This document shows positions 24,881 to 34,772 of a stretch of 64,000 nucleotides of DNA, piece after piece. Origin of the DNA: Nevskia ramosa DSM 11499 (lineage in GTDB: Bacteria > Pseudomonadota > Gammaproteobacteria > Nevskiales > Nevskiaceae); contig NZ_ATVI01000006.1 of the NCBI RefSeq assembly GCF_000420645.1, positions 1 to 64,000 of the forward strand, in the 5' to 3' direction. Under the pieces are notes generated by a model. It saw only the letters and a program-made list of their open reading frames with translations, ran no database searches and was not told the origin of the DNA. The position numbers and the translations under genes were made by a program. Numbering within the stretch: the first letter of the stretch is position 1; each line of letters opens with the position of its first letter.

Positions 24881-25382
24881 GCCGAGCGGCGGCACATCGA
24901 CCAAGACCCGCGTCTATCTGGGCTTCGACTACGGCCTGAAGCGCATCGGCATGGCCGTCGGCGACGATCTCACCCGCCTTGCCCGGCCGCTGCCGGTGGT
25001 CACCAACGGCCGCGAGCCGGACTGGATCGCGATCGGCAAGCTGATCAAGGAATGGCGGCCGGATGCGGTGATCGTCGGTCTGCCGGTCGACATGGAGGGC
25101 GCCGATCAGGCGATCACCGGGCCGGCGCGCAACTTCGCTCAGGAACTCGGCAGCCGCTACGGCCTGCCGATGTTCCTGGTCGACGAGCGCCTGTCGTCAC
25201 GGGCGGCCGATGACGAGATCCGCACCGCCCGCGCCGACGGCCGCAAGAAGCATCGCGTGCAGAAAGGCGAGCGCGATGGCGTGGCCGCGCGGCTGATCTT
25301 GGAGCAATATCTGTCCGACTGCGGCCGCTCGACGCCAGCCGCATCGGCACCGTCCGAAATTCCCAAGGCCGAGGCCTCATGA
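24873..25382 (+). CDS. ruvX: Putative pre-16S rRNA nuclease / Holliday-junction resolvase RuvX (YqgF)
   Basis: A 169-residue RNase H-fold protein. The first catalytic aspartate is in [17 protein letters not shown] and the next acidic segments are in [18 protein letters not shown] and [13 protein letters not shown], as in YqgF. The family is essential in E. coli, where it processes the 5' end of 16S rRNA; a resolvase activity has also been proposed. The C-terminal tail is longer than usual and not conserved. It overlaps yqgE upstream and pyrB downstream (ATGA), so translation is coupled. Confidence 0.93.
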   Translation: MHEPSGGTSTKTRVYLGFDYGLKRIGMAVGDDLTRLARPLPVVTNGREPDWIAIGKLIKEWRPDAVIVGLPVDMEGADQAITGPARNFAQELGSRYGLPMFLVDERLSSRAADDEIRTARADGRKKHRVQKGERDGVAARLILEQYLSDCGRSTPAASAPSEIPKAEAS

Positions 25383-26356
25383 CGCATCCGCTGCAACTGA
25401 CGCCCGATGGGCGTCTGCGCCACCTGCTGACCGTGGAAGGCCTGTCACGGCCGTTGCTGACCGACATTCTCGACCAGGCCGAGCGCTACGCCGGCCAACC
25501 GAGCAGCAATCGCGGTAGCCGCGGGCTCAAGGTGCCACTGCTGCACGGCAAGACCGTGGTCAATCTGTTCTTCGAAGCTTCGACGCGCACCCGGATGACC
25601 TTCGAGCTGGCCGCCAAGCGGCTGTCGGCCGACGTGCTGAATCTGCAGATCGCGGCCAGCAGCACCTCCAAGGGCGAAACGCTGCTCGACACCTTGAAGA
25701 CCATGGAAGCGATGCAGGTGGACATGTTCGTGATCCGCCACGAAGCCTCGGGTGCTGCGCATTTCTTCGCTCAGCACGCAGCGCCCGAAGTCGCGATCCT
25801 GAACGCCGGCGACGGCCGCCATGCGCATCCGACGCAGGCGCTGCTCGACATGTTCACGATCCGCCGCCACCGACCGGATTTCGAGAACCTGACCGTCGCC
25901 ATCGTCGGCGACATCCTGCACTCACGCGTTGCCCGCTCGGACATCCACGCACTGCGCATACTCGGTGCGAAGGAAATCCGCGTCGTCGGCCCGCGCACCC
26001 TGATTCCCGCCGGCATCGAAGCGATGGGCGTGACCGTGCACAACGACATCGACAGCGGTCTGGCAGATGCCGACGTGGTAATCCTGCTGCGCCTGCAGAA
26101 GGAGCGCATGGTCGGCGCCTTCCTGCCGTCGACCGGCGAATTCCATCGCGATTTCGGCCTGACCAAGGCCCGCCTCGCCAAGCTCAAGCCCGAGGTGCTG
26201 GTGATGCATCCGGGGCCGATCAATCGTGGCGTCGAGATCGAGGGCGATGTCGCCTATGGCGAGCGTTCGCTGATTCTGGAGCAGGTCGAGCACGGCATCG
26301 CGGTGCGCATGGCCGTCATGGGCATGATTCTCGGTGATGAAGGAGCCGACTCATGA
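25379..26356 (+). CDS. pyrB: Aspartate carbamoyltransferase catalytic chain
   Basis: A 325-residue transcarbamoylase of de novo pyrimidine synthesis, joining carbamoyl phosphate to aspartate. The carbamoyl-phosphate loop [18 protein letters not shown], the [12 protein letters not shown] block and [14 protein letters not shown] are canonical. It has a short N-terminal extension, as in Pseudomonas-type ATCases whose nucleotide control resides there. It starts with ATGA overlap after ruvX and overlaps pyrC' downstream the same way. No pyrI gene is nearby, consistent with the class that pairs with inactive dihydroorotase-like chains. Confidence 0.95.
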   Translation: MTHPLQLTPDGRLRHLLTVEGLSRPLLTDILDQAERYAGQPSSNRGSRGLKVPLLHGKTVVNLFFEASTRTRMTFELAAKRLSADVLNLQIAASSTSKGETLLDTLKTMEAMQVDMFVIRHEASGAAHFFAQHAAPEVAILNAGDGRHAHPTQALLDMFTIRRHRPDFENLTVAIVGDILHSRVARSDIHALRILGAKEIRVVGPRTLIPAGIEAMGVTVHNDIDSGLADADVVILLRLQKERMVGAFLPSTGEFHRDFGLTKARLAKLKPEVLVMHPGPINRGVEIEGDVAYGERSLILEQVEHGIAVRMAVMGMILGDEGADS

Positions 26357-27609
26357 GCGCCTTCCTGAACAATGTGCTGATCCGCAACGCCCGCCTGCTC
26401 GATCCACGCGCCGGCACTGACAAGGTCGCTGATCTGGCAATCCGCGACGGTTTGATCGTGGCGACCGACAGCGGCCCGTTCGAGGAAACCTTCGACGCCG
26501 CCGGCCGTTGGCTGATCCCGGGCATCGTCGATCTCTGCGCGCGCATGCGCGAACCGGGCGCGACGCAGAAAGGCACGATGCGCTCGGAAACCCATGCCGC
26601 GCTGGCGTCGGGCATCACCGCCGTCTGCCTGCCGCCGGACACCGCGCCGGTGATCGACAACACGGCGATGGTCAACCGGGTCAACCGCATCGCCAAGAAG
26701 GCGGCCGGCGCCTATGTGCACATGCTCGGCGCCTTGACCAAAGGTCTCGGCGGCGAAGCGCTGGCCGAGATCAGCGCGCTGAAGGCGGCCGGCTGCGTCG
26801 GCGTATCGAATGGCTTGAACCCGGTTGCCAGTCCGCTGGTCGCGCGCCGCGCACTCGAATACGCGGCCAGCCTCGGCATGACCGTGCACGTGGTGCCGCT
26901 CGATGACGCGCTGGCCAATCACGGCTGCGCCCATGAAGGTGCGATCGCGACGCGCCTCGGCCTGGCGGCGATTCCGGTGGCCGCCGAAGCGCTGGCGATG
27001 CGGCAGTGGATCTCGTTGATCGAGGACACCGGCGCTCGGGTGCATTTCGGGCGCCTGTCGAGCGCTCGCGCCGTGGATCTGCTGGCCTCGGCGAAGCGTC
27101 TCGGCCTGCCGGTGACTGCCGATGTCGCTGCGCACCAGCTGTTCATGACCGATGCCGATCTCGAAGGCTTCAATGCGATGGCGCACGTCATTCCACCGCT
27201 GCGCGCGGCGAGCGATCGCGATGCGCTGCGGGCCGCCGTCGGCAGCGGTCTGATCGATGCGATCTGCTCCGATCACCAGCCGCACGAGCTGGATGCCAAG
27301 ACCAATCCGCTGCCGCAGACCGAGCCGGGCATCTCCGCGTTGGAAACCCTGCTGCCGCTGAGCCTGCGCTTGGTCGAAGCCGGACTGCTGACGCCTCTGG
27401 CGCTGGCCGAGCGTCTGGCTGGCGGCCCGGCACGGATTCTGGGTCTTTCGCAGGGCGGTTTCGCACTCGGCGCACGCGCCGATCTCTGCCTGGTTGATCC
27501 CACCGAAGAATGGCGTCTGGATGGCCGCAACATGCTTAGTGCCGGCCGCAATACACCGTTCATGGGCGAGACATTTACAGGCCGTGCAGCACGCGTCTGG
27601 CGGGGGTGA
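26353..27609 (+). CDS. pyrC': Degenerate dihydroorotase-like subunit (PyrC')
   Basis: A 418-residue dihydroorotase-fold protein that appears catalytically dead. The metal motif normally DxHxHxR is here [11 protein letters not shown] (residues 59-69): both histidines are replaced, by Cys62 and Arg64. A later block, [11 protein letters not shown], keeps the DHxPH pattern. In Pseudomonas an equally degenerate PyrC' assembles with PyrB into a dodecamer needed for ATCase activity; the same role is inferred here because the gene overlaps pyrB by four bases (ATGA). A true pyrC should lie elsewhere in the genome. Confidence 0.88.
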   Translation: MSAFLNNVLIRNARLLDPRAGTDKVADLAIRDGLIVATDSGPFEETFDAAGRWLIPGIVDLCARMREPGATQKGTMRSETHAALASGITAVCLPPDTAPVIDNTAMVNRVNRIAKKAAGAYVHMLGALTKGLGGEALAEISALKAAGCVGVSNGLNPVASPLVARRALEYAASLGMTVHVVPLDDALANHGCAHEGAIATRLGLAAIPVAAEALAMRQWISLIEDTGARVHFGRLSSARAVDLLASAKRLGLPVTADVAAHQLFMTDADLEGFNAMAHVIPPLRAASDRDALRAAVGSGLIDAICSDHQPHELDAKTNPLPQTEPGISALETLLPLSLRLVEAGLLTPLALAERLAGGPARILGLSQGGFALGARADLCLVDPTEEWRLDGRNMLSAGRNTPFMGETFTGRAARVWRG

Positions 27610-27653
27610 ATGCCGCCCCAGGGGTTACCCCCGGTCAAAATCACCCGTCTGAT

Positions 27654-27675
27654 ACGGAATGGTTCCGGTTTCCGT
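27654..27675. promoter_or_regulatory. Palindrome upstream of pckA
   Basis: ACGGAA (27654-27659) and TTCCGT (27670-27675) form a 6-bp inverted repeat about 75 bases upstream of the pckA ATG. The T/A-rich TAAAAT right after it could serve as a -10 element. A possible regulator site; the evidence is the symmetry alone. Confidence 0.25.
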
Positions 27676-27751
27676 AAAATGTAGCGATTCCGCTCCAGCC
27701 TTCTGCGCTGCCGGTGACCCTTCCCCTGCGAAAAAGTGGTAACGAAAACCA

Positions 27752-29428
27752 ATGGATGATCAGAAAAGCGCCGCGACGAGCTTCCAGGCTGACCTCGAGA
27801 AGCTGTTCGGTCTCAAGTCCGTCACCTACAAGTACGAACTGAGCAAGGAACAGCTGTTCCACGAGGCGATCGCCAACGATCGTGGCCGCGTCTCGCGCGA
27901 CGGCCCCTCGGATGCCCAGAAGGCGTTTGCGACCAAGCTCGGCGTTGCCGGCCCGCTGGTTTTCTACACTGATCCGGATTGCACCGGCCGCCGCACCAAG
28001 GACACCTTCGCCGTGAAGTGGCCGGAAGTGGCGGACGAGATATGGTTCAAGGCCGATCTCACGCCGTACGACCCGACCAAGTACGAAGGCTTGCTGAAGC
28101 GCGTCGTCGCCCATCTGAACGACAAGAAGGCGACGCTGTACGTCAAGGACCTGTTCATGGGTTCGGACGCCGATTTCGCAGTGCCGTACCGCTTCGTTGG
28201 CGAGTACGCCACCCACGCGTTCTTCTGCGACAACATGTTCCCGAAGAACCTGCCAGGCGTGAAGGACGTCGATGCCCGCCGCTGGACCATGCTCAACGTG
28301 CCGAGCTACGTCTGCGAGCCGGAGCGTGACGGCAGCCGCTCGGAAGCGGCGGTGATCATCGACACCAAGAACCAGATCTGCATCGTCGCCGGCCGCGCCG
28401 ACTATTGCGGCGTCAACAAGAAGACCATCTTCACCGTCGGCAACTACCTGCTGCCGAAGCAGGGCCGTCTGAGCATGCATTGCTCGGCGAACGTCGGCGC
28501 CAAGGGCGACGGCGCCATCCTGTTCGGCCTGTCCGGCACCGGCAAGACGACCTTGTCGGCCGATGCCTCGCGCCGCCTGATCGGCGACGACGAAACCATC
28601 TGGTCCGACAACGGCCTGTGCAACCTCGAAGGCGGCTGCTACGCCAAGCTGATTAACCTCGACAAGTCCGCCGAGCCGGTGATCGCCGAAGCGCTGTCGA
28701 AGCCGGGTACCATCATCGAGAACGTGCCGCCGTTGCCGGGCAAGACGATGGCCGAATGCCATCCGGACGAGCTCGATCTGAACGACGGCTCGCTGGCCGA
28801 AAACACCCGCTTCAGCTACCCGCTGAGCGTGGTGCCGAACGTCATGCCGAACGGCCAGGGCCCGCATCCGGAAACCATCGTGCTGCTGACCGCCGATGCC
28901 TTCGGCGTGCTGCCGCCGATCTCGATCCTGGAGCCGGAAGACGTGATGTATCACTTCGTCTCGGGTTTCACGGCGCGCGTCGCCGGCACCGAAGTCGGCG
29001 TCACCGAACCGCAGCCGACGTTCTCGGCCTGCTTCGGCGGCCCGTTCATGGCCCACAAGCCGAACGTCTACGCCAAACTGCTCGCCGAAAAGATGACCAA
29101 GCACAAGGCGCGCTGCATCCTGCTGAACACCGGCTGGAGCGGTGGCCAGTACGGCACCGGCAAGCGCATGAGCCTGAAGGTGACCCGCGCGCTGCTCAAC
29201 GCCGCCCTCAACGGTGAACTGGACGGTGTGGAAACCGAGACCCAGCCGATCCTCAATCTGAAGATGCCAAAATCCTGCCCGGGCGTTGATGCCGCGATCC
29301 TCAATCCGCGCAACACCTGGACCGACAAGGAAGGCTACGACGCCACGGCGACCAAGCTGCGCGACATGTTCCGCAAGAACTTCGAGACCAAGGGCTTCGC
29401 CGCCTTCGGCATCGAGCCGCGTATCTGA
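27752..29428 (+). CDS. pckA: Phosphoenolpyruvate carboxykinase (ATP)
   Basis: A 558-residue gluconeogenic enzyme converting oxaloacetate and ATP to phosphoenolpyruvate and CO2. The kinase-1a motif GLSGTGKTTLSAD (P-loop), the following LIGDDETIWSDNGLCNLEGG with metal-binding aspartates, and VTEPQPTFSACFGGPFM are those of the ATP-dependent class. Length is slightly above the usual 530-540 residues, the extra residues being at both ends. It is monocistronic, followed at once by a strong terminator. The 142-base upstream gap contains its promoter. Confidence 0.95.
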   Translation: MDDQKSAATSFQADLEKLFGLKSVTYKYELSKEQLFHEAIANDRGRVSRDGPSDAQKAFATKLGVAGPLVFYTDPDCTGRRTKDTFAVKWPEVADEIWFKADLTPYDPTKYEGLLKRVVAHLNDKKATLYVKDLFMGSDADFAVPYRFVGEYATHAFFCDNMFPKNLPGVKDVDARRWTMLNVPSYVCEPERDGSRSEAAVIIDTKNQICIVAGRADYCGVNKKTIFTVGNYLLPKQGRLSMHCSANVGAKGDGAILFGLSGTGKTTLSADASRRLIGDDETIWSDNGLCNLEGGCYAKLINLDKSAEPVIAEALSKPGTIIENVPPLPGKTMAECHPDELDLNDGSLAENTRFSYPLSVVPNVMPNGQGPHPETIVLLTADAFGVLPPISILEPEDVMYHFVSGFTARVAGTEVGVTEPQPTFSACFGGPFMAHKPNVYAKLLAEKMTKHKARCILLNTGWSGGQYGTGKRMSLKVTRALLNAALNGELDGVETETQPILNLKMPKSCPGVDAAILNPRNTWTDKEGYDATATKLRDMFRKNFETKGFAAFGIEPRI

Positions 29429-29445
29429 AGCACGGCCCGCTGCAC

Positions 29446-29474
29446 GAAAAACCCGGCCTCGTGCCGGGTTTTTC
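29446..29474 (+). terminator. Rho-independent terminator of pckA (bidirectional)
   Basis: AAAAACCCGGC-CTCGT-GCCGGGTTTTT is a perfect hairpin flanked by A and T runs, 18 bases after pckA. It also serves the converging SDR gene on the other strand. Confidence 0.92.
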
Positions 29475-29491
29475 ATTACGGCTTCCGATCG

Positions 29492-30247
29492 TTATTGGGC
29501 TGACAGACCACCATCCATGGTCACGATCTGGCCAGTGATGAATGCCGCGCCAGGACTTGCGAGATAGACGATGGTCGACGCCACCTCGTCGACGGTGCCG
29601 GAACGGCGCGCCGGCACGCTGGCGATGAAGCCGGCTTTCATCTCGGCATTGCGGCCGGTGAAACGGTCGAGCATGTCGGTCTGGATCGGCCCCGGTGCCA
29701 CGGCATTGACACGAACCCCCATCGGCGCCGCTTCCAGTGCGGCGCAGCGCGTCAAGCCTTCCACTGCATGCTTGCTGGCCGCGTAGATCGCAGCCCCTGG
29801 AAAGCCGACGTGGCCGGCCAGCGATGACAGATTGATGATGCTCCCCGTGCCCTGCGCGAGCATTGGCGGCAACTGGTACTTCATGGCAAGCAGCACGCCT
29901 TTGACATTGGTATCGAAGGTCGCGTTGTAGACCTCTTCCGAGGCCTCGGTGATCGGCCCCCCCCCACCCTCGGTACCGGCATTGTTGACGGCGACATCAA
30001 GCCGGCCGAACACCGCGACCGCGGTGGCGACCAGCTCACGCACCTCCGCTTCGATGCGGACGTCGGCGCGGACGAAGATCGCCTCGCTGCCGGTGGCTTT
30101 GAGTTCGGCGGCCAGGGCTTCACCTTCAGCGTCACGGCGGCCGGAAACCACCAGCTTCGCGCCGGTCGCCGCGAAGGCGAATGCGGTGGCGCGGCCGATG
30201 CCGGTCAGTGCACCCGTGATCAGTACTACCTGCGGATTCTTGTTCAT
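29492..30247 (-). CDS. Short-chain dehydrogenase/reductase
   Basis: A 251-residue classical SDR. The cofactor motif is TGALTGIG, the NNAG motif is VNNAGTEGGG, the catalytic serine is in INLSSLAGH and the YxxxK pair is in YAASKHA. The arginine-bearing VSGRRD after the second strand suggests NADPH preference. It ends with VTMDGGLSAQ, the normal SDR C-terminus. It is probably co-transcribed with the AhpD-like gene upstream (24 bases) and controlled by the divergent LysR protein. Substrate unknown. Confidence 0.85.
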   Translation of the reverse strand: MNKNPQVVLITGALTGIGRATAFAFAATGAKLVVSGRRDAEGEALAAELKATGSEAIFVRADVRIEAEVRELVATAVAVFGRLDVAVNNAGTEGGGGPITEASEEVYNATFDTNVKGVLLAMKYQLPPMLAQGTGSIINLSSLAGHVGFPGAAIYAASKHAVEGLTRCAALEAAPMGVRVNAVAPGPIQTDMLDRFTGRNAEMKAGFIASVPARRSGTVDEVASTIVYLASPGAAFITGQIVTMDGGLSAQ

Positions 30248-30271
30248 TCTTGTGCTCGTCGGGTTAGGGGA

Positions 30272-30838
30272 TCAGGCCGCCTTGCGGCTGGCGGGCGTCC
30301 AGGCTGCAGATTGGAACGCGTCGTCCAGCGGCACCGAAGCGAGGTGATCGGTGTAATTGGTCAGCGTCTTTGCGGCGACGCCAAGCACCACTTCGAGCAC
30401 CTGCGGCGGCGCGTAGCCACTGGCGAGAAAGGCCTGCAACTCGACCTCGCCGACGTGACCACGTCTGGCAACGACGGCCGTCGTGAACCTGCGCAGCGCT
30501 TCGAGTCTGGCGTCGTCCAGCGCTTCACCGGCCCGGAGCGCGGCAATCTGCGTATCGCTCAAGCCCGCGCCCTTGCCCATCAAGCTGTGACCAGCGGTGC
30601 AGTAGCCGCAGGCGTTCTCGACACTGGCGGCGATCATCACCAGTTCGCGTTCGGCTGGCGTGAAGCTAGTCTGCTGGAAAGCGCCAAGCAAGCCCCAGGC
30701 GCCCTGCACGACGGCCGGACTGTTGGCGAAGGTACGCATCAGATTGGGTGCGAAGCCCCAGGCTTTTTCGATCGCGACCAAAGTGGCGCGGCTGGCTTCG
30801 GGAGCGGTTTCAGCAGTGGGCAGCGGGAAGTGGAGCAT
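30272..30838 (-). CDS. Carboxymuconolactone decarboxylase/AhpD-like peroxidase-related protein
   Basis: A 188-residue helical protein with the AhpD-type redox motif ENACGYCTAGHSLMGK (CxxC followed by histidine), preceded by FTPAERELVMIAASV. These features define the peroxidase-related CMD family, which handles peroxides or alkyl hydroperoxides. It lies first in a two-gene unit with the SDR and is divergent from the LysR gene at 30972; a role in stress or detoxification under that regulator is inferred. Confidence 0.85.
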   Translation of the reverse strand: MLHFPLPTAETAPEASRATLVAIEKAWGFAPNLMRTFANSPAVVQGAWGLLGAFQQTSFTPAERELVMIAASVENACGYCTAGHSLMGKGAGLSDTQIAALRAGEALDDARLEALRRFTTAVVARRGHVGEVELQAFLASGYAPPQVLEVVLGVAAKTLTNYTDHLASVPLDDAFQSAAWTPASRKAA

Positions 30839-30971
30839 GGTCGTTCTCGTTGGAAGCCGATGCAGTCTCGGCGGTGAGAGAACTATCTACTCATGCAGAT
30901 TCAGCGATAAGCTAGGAAAATTGCATAGTGCTCATGTTCGATCCGCATGAATTCAGCATCAATGGAGGCCC

Positions 30972-31865
30972 GTGGACCGATTGCTGTCGATGACCTGCTT
31001 CGCCCGAGCTGTGGAAACCGGCAGCCTGTCGGCCGTGGCCCGCGAACTAGGCATCGGACAGCCTAACGTCAGCCGCCATCTGGCTTCCCTGGAGGCGCAG
31101 CTCGGCATGCGGCTGATGCACCGCTCGACCCGCAAACTGACGCTGACTCCGGAAGGCGAGCGCTACTACGCCGAGGTGCGGCCTGCGCTCGACGCGCTCG
31201 GTGAAGCCGAATCGAATGCGCGCGGTGAAGATCGGCCGTCCGGGCTGTTGAGAGTGAGTTGTCCGGTCGCGCTTGCGCGCTACAAGATCCTGCCGTTGGT
31301 AAAACCTTTCCTCGAGCAATTTCCCGAGATCGAACTGGATCTGCAGATTGGCGACCGCATGGTCGATCTGGTCGAAGATGGCGTCGATGTTGCAATCCGC
31401 GTCGGCGATCTGCGCGATTCGAGTCTGCGGGCGCGGCGCATCGGCACGGCGCGGCGAATCTGCGTCGCCAGCATCGACTACCTCGCCGCGCACGGTACGC
31501 CGCAGACACCGCTCGACCTGCCACGCCACAACTGCGTGCTGTTCTCATTGCTGGCGACCGGCCAGGTCTGGCCGTTCGAACGGGCACCGATCCAGGTCAG
31601 CGGCCGCTTTCGCGTCAACAGCCCGGAAGGCGTCCGCGCCGCCGTGCTCGACGGCCTCGGCATCGGCCTGATGCCCTGCTGGCTGTTCGCCGACGAGATT
31701 GCCGCCGGCAAAATTCGCGTGCTGATGCCGGATTGGCCGGTTCCGTCGCTGCCGATCCACGCGCTCTACCCCGAAAAGCGCCTGTTGCCACGCCGGGCCC
31801 GGGTGTTCATGGATCTGCTCGCTGCCGCCTTCGCGGCCGATCCGATGCTCCGCGACGCCCCCTAG
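30972..31865 (+). CDS. LysR-family transcriptional regulator
   Basis: A 297-residue regulator with helix-turn-helix TGSLSAVARELGIGQPNVSR and an effector domain from about residue 90 (SGLLRVSCPVALARYKILP). It starts with GTG at 30972, with GGAGG seven bases upstream. The gene is divergent from the AhpD-like/SDR pair, separated by 133 bases, so those genes are its likely targets. The effector is unknown, and I could not pick out a convincing operator in the gap. Confidence 0.87.
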   Translation: MDRLLSMTCFARAVETGSLSAVARELGIGQPNVSRHLASLEAQLGMRLMHRSTRKLTLTPEGERYYAEVRPALDALGEAESNARGEDRPSGLLRVSCPVALARYKILPLVKPFLEQFPEIELDLQIGDRMVDLVEDGVDVAIRVGDLRDSSLRARRIGTARRICVASIDYLAAHGTPQTPLDLPRHNCVLFSLLATGQVWPFERAPIQVSGRFRVNSPEGVRAAVLDGLGIGLMPCWLFADEIAAGKIRVLMPDWPVPSLPIHALYPEKRLLPRRARVFMDLLAAAFAADPMLRDAP

Positions 31866-32037
31866 CCATCCCGGCGAGCCGGCGCGGTGGCCGTGGCGTT
31901 CAGCAATTCATTCCGCCGTACCGCGCTTCCGCTCGTCGGCTGACGAAAATCACGTCTAAAGATCAAGCACAAGCTGCCGTTATTGCCTATGGCCGACGCA
32001 CCGATTGCCGGGCGCCGCCATTTGCGAGGACGCCGCC

Positions 32038-32610
32038 ATGCCCCGAATTCAGAGCCGAATTGTTCGCCGATCTGCTTGCGGTTTCTCGCTGCCGGAGGTG
32101 ATGACGACGCTGGCGATCGTCGCGATCACCGGCACTCTGGCGGCACCGGCGGTGGGCGATCTGATGCTCGGCAACCGCATGGCGACCGAGGCCAACACGC
32201 TGATCAGCGCACTGAACTTCGCCCGCAGCGAAGCCGTTGGCGCCGCCCGGGTGGTATCGCTGTGTCCGTATCGGGTCGTCGTCGGCGCCACCGATGTCAA
32301 CGCCCGCTACCAGTGCTCCGACAGCCTGAACTGGTCCGGTGGCTGGATGGTGGTGCGGGCGACGGTCGATGAAGCGGGCACGGCCAGCGGCGGTCAGCAG
32401 GTGCTGAAGCTGTTCGGCTCGCTGGGGCCCGGAGATGCGCTGACCGGCAGCGCCAGCCGCATCAGCTACCTGCCGACCGGCTTCCTCGCCGATGCCAGCG
32501 AACCGAGCTTCCGCCTGCGGCCGTCGGCTTGCACCGAAGACCAGCAGCGCAACATCACGCTCAGTCTGCAGGGACGCCCCAATGTCGCGATCTCGTCCTG
32601 CACGGCCTGA
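32038..32610 (+). CDS. fimT: Type IV minor pilin FimT (GspH-like)
   Basis: A 190-residue pre-pilin with the type III signal RSACG^FSLPEVMTTLAIVAITGTL: glycine at -1, phenylalanine at +1 and glutamate at +5, followed by a hydrophobic helix. The rest matches FimT/GspH (LISALNFARSEAV). It is the first gene of the minor-pilin operon and contributes to pilus priming or DNA uptake. ATG 32038 is taken as start; an earlier frame from 32005 adds 11 residues without support. It overlaps pilV by 29 bases. Confidence 0.88.
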   Translation: MPRIQSRIVRRSACGFSLPEVMTTLAIVAITGTLAAPAVGDLMLGNRMATEANTLISALNFARSEAVGAARVVSLCPYRVVVGATDVNARYQCSDSLNWSGGWMVVRATVDEAGTASGGQQVLKLFGSLGPGDALTGSASRISYLPTGFLADASEPSFRLRPSACTEDQQRNITLSLQGRPNVAISSCTA

Positions 32611-33058
32611 ATCGCCGACGGTTTCAGCCGCGCGAGGTCAGCGCGGCGCGGGGCTGATCGAGATCCTGATCGCCGTCGTCCTGCTGTCGATCGGCCTGCT
32701 CGGTCTGGCTTCGCTGCAGGTGCTGAGCCTGCAGCACAGCAGCAGCGCAGCGCTGCGGACCGAAGCGGTCGGCCAGTCCTACGATCTGCTCGATCGCATG
32801 CGCGCGAACCGCGCCCAGGCGATCGGCGGTCGCTACAACCTCGCCTTTGGCGACGCCCCCAGCGCGGCCGATCTGGCGGCTACCGATCTGGCCAGCTGGA
32901 AGGCGGCGCTCGATGCCGCGCTGCCCGATGGCGACGGCCAGGTGTTCGTCGAAGCGCAGGTGGTGACGATCACCGTGCGCTGGCAGGAACCGGGACGATC
33001 GGGCTCTGGCGCCGGCAATGACGGCAGCGGCGTGGTCAATCTCCGCACCCAGCTGTGA
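32582..33058 (+). CDS. pilV: Type IV pilus minor pilin PilV
   Basis: A 158-residue pre-pilin. After a charged leader of about 24 residues comes RGQRG^AGLIEILIAVVLLSIGLLGLASLQ, with +5 glutamate and the long hydrophobic helix, followed by YDLLDRMRANRAQA, the PilV signature. ATG 32582 lies within fimT; the longer frame from 32492 only mirrors that gene. Part of the fimT-pilVWXY1E complex initiating pilus assembly. A low-complexity Gly/Ser/Asn stretch precedes the C-terminus. Confidence 0.88.
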   Translation: MSRSRPARPESPTVSAARGQRGAGLIEILIAVVLLSIGLLGLASLQVLSLQHSSSAALRTEAVGQSYDLLDRMRANRAQAIGGRYNLAFGDAPSAADLAATDLASWKAALDAALPDGDGQVFVEAQVVTITVRWQEPGRSGSGAGNDGSGVVNLRTQL

Positions 33059-33083
33059 ACGCGCCGTGATTGGGCCGCGCCCG

Positions 33084-34166
33084 ATGCGGAAGCTGGCCGG
33101 CCTGGGGCTGATCGAAGTGATGATCGCGATGGTCATCGGCCTGGTGCTGCTCGCCGGCATCTACCGCGTCTACCTGACCACGGCGCGGACCTCGGTCACC
33201 ACCGAATCGCTGGCGGCGCGCCAGGAAGCGATCCGCTACATCAGCGAACGCATCGGCCAGGACGTGCGCATGGCTGGCTATCGCGGCTGCCTGAGCGATA
33301 CCGGCGAGATCCGCAACGCGCTGAACCCGAACCCGGCCACTGCCGGCAGCGGCCGCACCGAGTTCACCCACAGCGATTTCCGCTACCGCTATGACCGCTA
33401 CGCCGAAGGCTTCGATGCCACCGCCAGCGGCTGGTCGCCGGCGCTGCCGAGCAGCCTGACCAACGTCGTGGCTGGCACCGATGTGCTGACCGTCCGTGCC
33501 AGTCTCGCGGCCGATGTCTTCGTGATCCAGGACATGGCCACCACCTCGGCCGATCTGCGCATCAACCCGCTGAGCCCGGCGCCACTGGCGGCCGGCAATA
33601 TCGTCATGGTCAGCGACTGCTCGGGCGCTGCGATCTTCCAGGCCAGCGGCTACACGGTGGCCAGCAGCAACAATTCGCTGGGCGTGCCGGTGAGCTATGG
33701 CAACGTCGTGCACAACGCGGTCAGCTCGCCCACGCCCGGCAACTGGACCCAGGACCTCGGCCGCAAGTTCAGCGCCGGCGCCCAGCTGATCCGCATCGGC
33801 ACGGTCAGCTACCTGATTCGCAACAGCGCCCGCGGCAGCGGCCCGGCGCTCTGGCGGGTGGTCGACGACCAGGCGCAGGAAGTCGCTGAAGGCGTCGAGA
33901 ATCTGCAGGTGCTGTACGGCGACGACAGCGACGGCGACCGCGTCCCCGATGTCTATCGCCCGGCCAGCGCCTTCACCACCAGCGACGCTTGGCGCCGCGT
34001 GGTCAGCGTGCGCGTGGCATTGCTGGTGGCCGGCAGCACTCGTCGCGCCGGCAGCAATGATCCGCATACCTTCGATCTGCTCGGCGTCAGCGTCGGCCCG
34101 TTCAATGATGGCCGTCTGCGCCGGGTCGTGACCCTGACGTTGGCGCTACGGAATCGTCTGCCATGA
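33084..34166 (+). CDS. pilW: Type IV pilus minor pilin PilW
   Basis: A 360-residue minor pilin. The signal is KLAG^LGLIEVMIAMVIGLVLLAGIY (+5 Glu). The central LAARQEAIRYISERIGQDVRMAGYRGC is typical of PilW. ATG 33084 gives a short, normal leader, though GTG 33066 is possible. PilW belongs to the tip complex with PilV, PilX and PilY1. It ends in the ATGA overlap with pilX, so the two are translationally coupled. Confidence 0.88.
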   Translation: MRKLAGLGLIEVMIAMVIGLVLLAGIYRVYLTTARTSVTTESLAARQEAIRYISERIGQDVRMAGYRGCLSDTGEIRNALNPNPATAGSGRTEFTHSDFRYRYDRYAEGFDATASGWSPALPSSLTNVVAGTDVLTVRASLAADVFVIQDMATTSADLRINPLSPAPLAAGNIVMVSDCSGAAIFQASGYTVASSNNSLGVPVSYGNVVHNAVSSPTPGNWTQDLGRKFSAGAQLIRIGTVSYLIRNSARGSGPALWRVVDDQAQEVAEGVENLQVLYGDDSDGDRVPDVYRPASAFTTSDAWRRVVSVRVALLVAGSTRRAGSNDPHTFDLLGVSVGPFNDGRLRRVVTLTLALRNRLP

Positions 34167-34753
34167 GCGCGGTCATGAAACCGCGTCGCGAACAGGGCGT
34201 GGTGCTGATGGTTGGCCTGGTGGTGCTGATGGTGCTGTCCTTGCTGGCGATCGGCTCGATGCGCGCCACGACGCTCGAAGAGCGGATGAGCCACAACAGT
34301 CAGGATCGCCAGATCGCATTCCAGGTGGCCGAAGCGGCGCTGCGTGAAGCCGAACTGGTGCTGACCCAGCCGATGCTGCCGACCTTCGTCGCCATCAACA
34401 GCCCGGCCGCCGATGGTTTCTATCTGCCCGATCCGCCGAACCCGGATACGCCGAGCGTTGCCTACAAGCCGGTGTGGCAGCGCACTGCCGCCGATGCGGC
34501 GTACCCCTCGTGGCGGCCAGCCTCGGTGACCAGCGATGCGCCACCGGCGCCGATCGATCTCGCGCGCGGCGAGTACCTGATCGAGCAACTCGAAGTGATC
34601 GAGGAAACCGCGCCCGGCGAAAGCCTGCAGGCCGATGCTGCCGAGGATCGCCGCGAACGGATCATCTACCGGATCAGCGCCCGCGCCTGGGGCGCGAACG
34701 CGGCTGCGGAACCGGCGCCGGTGGTGTTGCTGCAGTCGACGTTCAAGCGCTGA
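34163..34753 (+). CDS. pilX: Type IV pilus assembly protein PilX
   Basis: A 196-residue protein with the PilX N-terminus: REQGVVLMVGLVVLMVLSLLAIGSMRATTLEERM, then NSQDRQIAFQVAEAALREAE. It is a membrane-anchored pilin-like protein that interacts with PilW and PilY1 at the pilus tip and influences adhesion and surface sensing. It overlaps pilW by four bases and is followed 19 bases later by pilY1. Confidence 0.88.
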   Translation: MSAVMKPRREQGVVLMVGLVVLMVLSLLAIGSMRATTLEERMSHNSQDRQIAFQVAEAALREAELVLTQPMLPTFVAINSPAADGFYLPDPPNPDTPSVAYKPVWQRTAADAAYPSWRPASVTSDAPPAPIDLARGEYLIEQLEVIEETAPGESLQADAAEDRRERIIYRISARAWGANAAAEPAPVVLLQSTFKR

Positions 34754-34772
34754 GCGGCCAGGCCGATAGATC

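Noticed and set aside
27610-27751. tRNA or attenuator before pckA
   Set aside because: Cannot be folded as a cloverleaf; only a small palindrome and a possible promoter are seen.
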